Shown here piece by piece: positions 61,301 through 64,000 of a DNA stretch of 64,000 bases. Each line of letters begins with the position of its first letter. The first letter of the stretch is position 1. The notes beneath the pieces are model-generated. The model searched no databases. It was given only the letters and a program-made list of their open reading frames with translations, and was not told the DNA's origin. Source of the stretch: Littorina saxatilis (lineage: Eukaryota > Mollusca > Gastropoda > Littorinimorpha > Littorinidae); the NCBI RefSeq assembly GCF_037325665.1, contig NC_090247.1:18711797-18775796 (forward strand), read 5' to 3'. The position numbers were made by a program, and so were the translations under genes.

Positions 61301-62187
61301 ACACACAATCTTCAGACATGGGATACCAGTATTGTTCCACTTGACCACACACATACAATCTTCAGACATGGGTCGATGGGATACCAGTACTGTTCCACTT
61401 CCACTTGACCACACACACAATCTTCAGACATGGGATACCAGTACTGTTCCACTTCCACTTGACCACACACACAATCTTCAGACATGGGTCGATGGGATAC
61501 CAGTACTGTTCCACTTCCACTTGACCACACACACAATCTTCAGACATGGGATACCAGTAATGTTCCACTTGACCACACACACACAATCTTCAGCTAGATT
61601 GTTTTCCATGCAAAGGGGAAATTTTTTTGACGAATTTATTTTGTAATTGACACTCATGTCAAGCGCAAAGAGCATAATTGTAAAGTTATGATGTTGCGCT
61701 ATATAAATGCTCATTTATTATTATTATTATTATCATGTTAATGTGTAAATTTAATTCAGATTTTAATGTCCCACTCTGCACAGAGAGCGGCTAGGCCACT
61801 GATTTTCTGTATGTGTCCAAGAACAAGGATGCTCTTCTCCCGTGAGAAATCCTGGACACATCTGTAGTGGTCAATATGATTGTTTACACGCAGATGAAAA
61901 ATACCATGACTTCAGGGTTTTCATTTCTCATTTCAGAAATGTTAGAATTTCACAAGACATTGCAGCCAACAAAATTCTTTGGCAAAGCTTCTAACAGTTG
62001 ACAACAGAGGTACGAACAGATGAATATCTTGTGAAACATGAACTCTGCCAACATAACTACTTACTGCTGGTTCACAGGACACTCCCACCCTGTTGGCATT
62101 AAACCTCGCATCTCCCACGGCTTTCTCCATCTGAATGTAGCTTTCTCCATCCCTGGGAAGAAGGCCGCGCACAGTGTAATTCACTGG
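58069..62187 (-). CDS. Unrecognised - strand gene, last two coding exons (5'-partial)
   Basis: Two exons, 62065-62187 (acceptor ttacag, donor gtaagt) and 58069-58362 (acceptor ttgcag, TAG stop), join in phase 0 to code the last 138 residues: PVNYTVRGLLPRDGESYIQM, RFNANRVGVSCEPA, then TAEDAARVDMKKRSGTGAAP, GFPIYFFRPRTVKEFIPPAV and CTAWGKAIDTQGNVINEDGV to FAFLMH. Clean splice sites, matched phases and non-repetitive composition argue for a real gene. I see no signal peptide, membrane segment or catalytic motif in this part and do not recognise the family. The intron (58363-62064) is mostly two minisatellites. Earlier exons must lie right of 64000; I find none in 62188-64000. Confidence 0.7.
58652..59652. 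repeat. 62-bp minisatellite, 16 copies
   Basis: Unit caacagcatagctcaaaaca tccaagtagaacacttacaa; first and last starts are 992 bp = 16 x 62 apart. Later units share acaaaatacc in place of acaacatacc. In the intron of the unrecognised gene. Confidence 0.95.
59670..61593. repeat. 50-bp minisatellite, about 38 copies
   Basis: Unit gacatgggataccagtactg ttccacttgaccacacacac acaatcttca, with 48-bp variants (shorter CA run) and, near the right end, units lengthened by gtcgatggg and by a doubled ttccac. Directly follows the 62-bp array. Confidence 0.95.
61655..61735 (+). mobile_element. Retroposon 3' tail with (ATT)n
   Basis: gttgcgctatataaatgctc atttattattattatt is a retroposon-type 3' end with a simple-repeat tail; no head visible. 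Confidence 0.5.
62065..62187 (-). CDS. Unrecognised gene, penultimate coding exon
   Basis: 41 whole codons: PVNYTVRGLLPRDGESYIQM EKAVGDARFNANRVGVSCEPA. Bounded by ttacag acceptor and gtaagt donor. Confidence 0.65.
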
Positions 62188-64000
62188 CTGTAACATCACA
62201 AAGTAAAAGACAATATAAAAAATTCATCAAGTTCTTTTGTACTGATGCTTTAAAAAAAAAACCTTTCTACCCCACCTATGTTGACTAAGTTTTTTTTAGT
62301 CGAGACCAGCTGTGCTGCAGCAGTTCACTCAGAATTGTAGTAGCTGTGTAGTAACTGTGTATCAACACGCTGGAATGCAGGTGTTAGATGGACGTTACAC
62401 GAAGCGACTGAAGATAACAGTCGGAGCGGATATATCCGTACCTGGTCAGATAGAGCCATATGAGTGGGTACGGATATATCCGTGCCTGGGAGACAGTGAG
62501 TCAATGAAGTGAAGCCTTCACACCCCCCCCCCCCCCCCATCCTTAGCCATGCTGTATGTTGTTTGAAAAGGCAGCATATTTATTCACAGTAATTTAAAGG
62601 GTGGCAGTGCCACTCTTCATCACATTATGACCAGTAAAAATACTGTGGAATTTGAGAGACTGACTAAAAATGGCAACCGTAACTGATGACCGACTTCCTG
62701 CGCGATATTATAAGATGTTTGATGGGTTGTTGACAGACCAGCTTTTTTGTCGTCCGAGGGGGAGCATATCGTCTTTTGTTTCATATTTATTGACCATAGC
62801 CGAAGGCCGTGGTCAATAAATATGAAACAAAAGTCGATATGCCCCCCCGAGGACCGACAAAAAAAGCTGGTCTGACAACAAACCACCAAACATCATTTTT
62901 GTCATCATTTTGGTAGTGAGAAAATAAGATAACAATCAACACAGGGAGCCATGCTTTGAAACACGGGTTCCGTGCTGATAACCACACGAGTTCCGTGCGG
63001 ATAACCACTGGCAATCAAAGCTGGCGTGTGAAAGCAACTTTCTGTATTTTTGAGTTCATAAAATGTTGGGATGAATATGTCAGGTTTGAGGATGCACAGT
63101 TCTGTTTGTTCATCTCGGTATTCCACTCCCTCGGCTTTCAGTTGTGAGTATTAAGCTTAGTAATCGAGTGTGGAAGCTACGTTGGGTCAAAGGTCACAGA
63201 AGATTTGCGTCGTGCAGCGAAGGAAAGAATCGCGATCTTGTTTCCGACTCAGTACCTCTTTGTTTTTCATTAGACCTGTCAATCTGCATATCTCGTTGCT
63301 ATTTTCTTTGCTTTTATTATTATTTCTTCTTTGTGCTTCGTTTATCGATACAACGCCTTGTGCACGGGTCAAAATGTGTGTGTCAGACTTGAACTTGACG
63401 TTCGTGTTTCTCACACAAAAATACACGCACTCCATGACTTTGTAAGAAGACATAACATATCGGTAGGTTTGATTTGTTTGTGACGAATTTATTGAATTTG
63501 TTGTTTTTTGTTTACTTTTGCCAGTTTGCCAGTTGGTTTTTGGAACTTTGCAAAGCAGTGTCGTGTCGTTTGTTTAGGTCTGGGGAAACGCCAATCAAAA
63601 GAGCCGAAGAATCCTCGAGCGTTTCTATTGGGTTTGCTTTTGATTATCCATGTAATAATAATAATAATAATAGGGCTTCTTGCAACTATGGTATCCGGGG
63701 ATTTATTCCCCGGGGAACATGAGATTTATTTCCCAGGTGCTTGTGAATGAAAACTCGTGAAAATGATGACAATATCACTTGGCTATTGCGATATATCAAT
63801 TGATATTGGGGGCCTGTTATACCAATGTTTGGTTTCTGTTTTGTCATGTGACCTGTAAAAACATATGAATCCTGAAACTATAATGATTACATGTACTTCG
63901 AAGAGGCAAATGATACTGATTCAGTCTATCAGGCAATCCAGTCAAGAATGAGTTTCAAGGAAATTTTTTATAAATAATGCCGGGGGTCCAGGGGGCCGCC
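62188..64000. other. Upstream intron or flank of the unrecognised gene
   Basis: Apart from the palindrome, a C-run at 62524-62540, paired cggatatatccgt motifs at 62428 and 62469, an (aat) run at 63655, and the dispersed repeat at 63950-64000, I see nothing. No further exon is supported. Confidence 0.45.
62713..62895. repeat. 183-bp near-perfect palindrome (foldback element)
   Basis: Arms of about 85 nt: gacagaccagcttttttgtc ... catatttattgaccat pair with atggtcaataaatatg ... gacaaaaaaagctggtctga; loop near agccgaaggc. Outer parts (gatgtttgatgggttgttg / acaaaccaccaaacatc) also pair. Confidence 0.85.

Overview
This is a window of an animal nuclear genome: intron-rich genes with GT-AG splice sites, long introns full of SINEs, LINE pieces, MITEs and minisatellites, and no bacterial-type features. 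The tRNA-derived SINEs and the repeat mix suggest a gastropod mollusc; that placement is inference from repeat style, not proof.

Three genes are visible. (1) UFL1, the UFM1 E3 ligase, on the + strand: thirteen coding exons from 558 to a TAA at 19484-19486; the exons for roughly the first 116 residues lie left of the window. (2) KDM1A (LSD1), the FAD-dependent histone demethylase, on the - strand: sixteen coding exons from an ATG at 50599 down to a TAG at 24874, predicted 791 aa, complete. (3) The last two coding exons (138 residues) of an unrecognised - strand gene at 58069-62187, whose 5' part lies beyond 64000. UFL1 and KDM1A converge on a 5.4-kb gap (19487-24873).

Layout: 1-19.5 kb UFL1, with one 4.8-kb intronic satellite (82 units of 59 bp, 3446-8291); 19.5-24.9 kb convergent gap full of non-autonomous transposons; 24.9-50.6 kb KDM1A, whose introns hold a 5.3-kb DIRS-1-like fossil with a 5S rRNA-derived segment, a 56-bp array, a 5'-truncated LINE and many MITEs; 50.6-58 kb gene-poor; 58-62.2 kb the third gene with 62-bp and 50-bp arrays in its intron; 62.2-64 kb with a large hairpin.

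The most interesting signals are: five 44-87-nt retroposed copies of a small hairpin sequence, each with 12-15-bp target duplications, three of them starting at the base of the hairpin; SINEs in which a shared central domain and shared bodies are joined to at least six different tRNA-like heads; an open frame running from a KDM1A exon through its intron into a LINE reverse transcriptase; mobile elements and local duplications landing within 20 nt of splice sites; and a 59-bp satellite kept in perfect register with higher-order structure.
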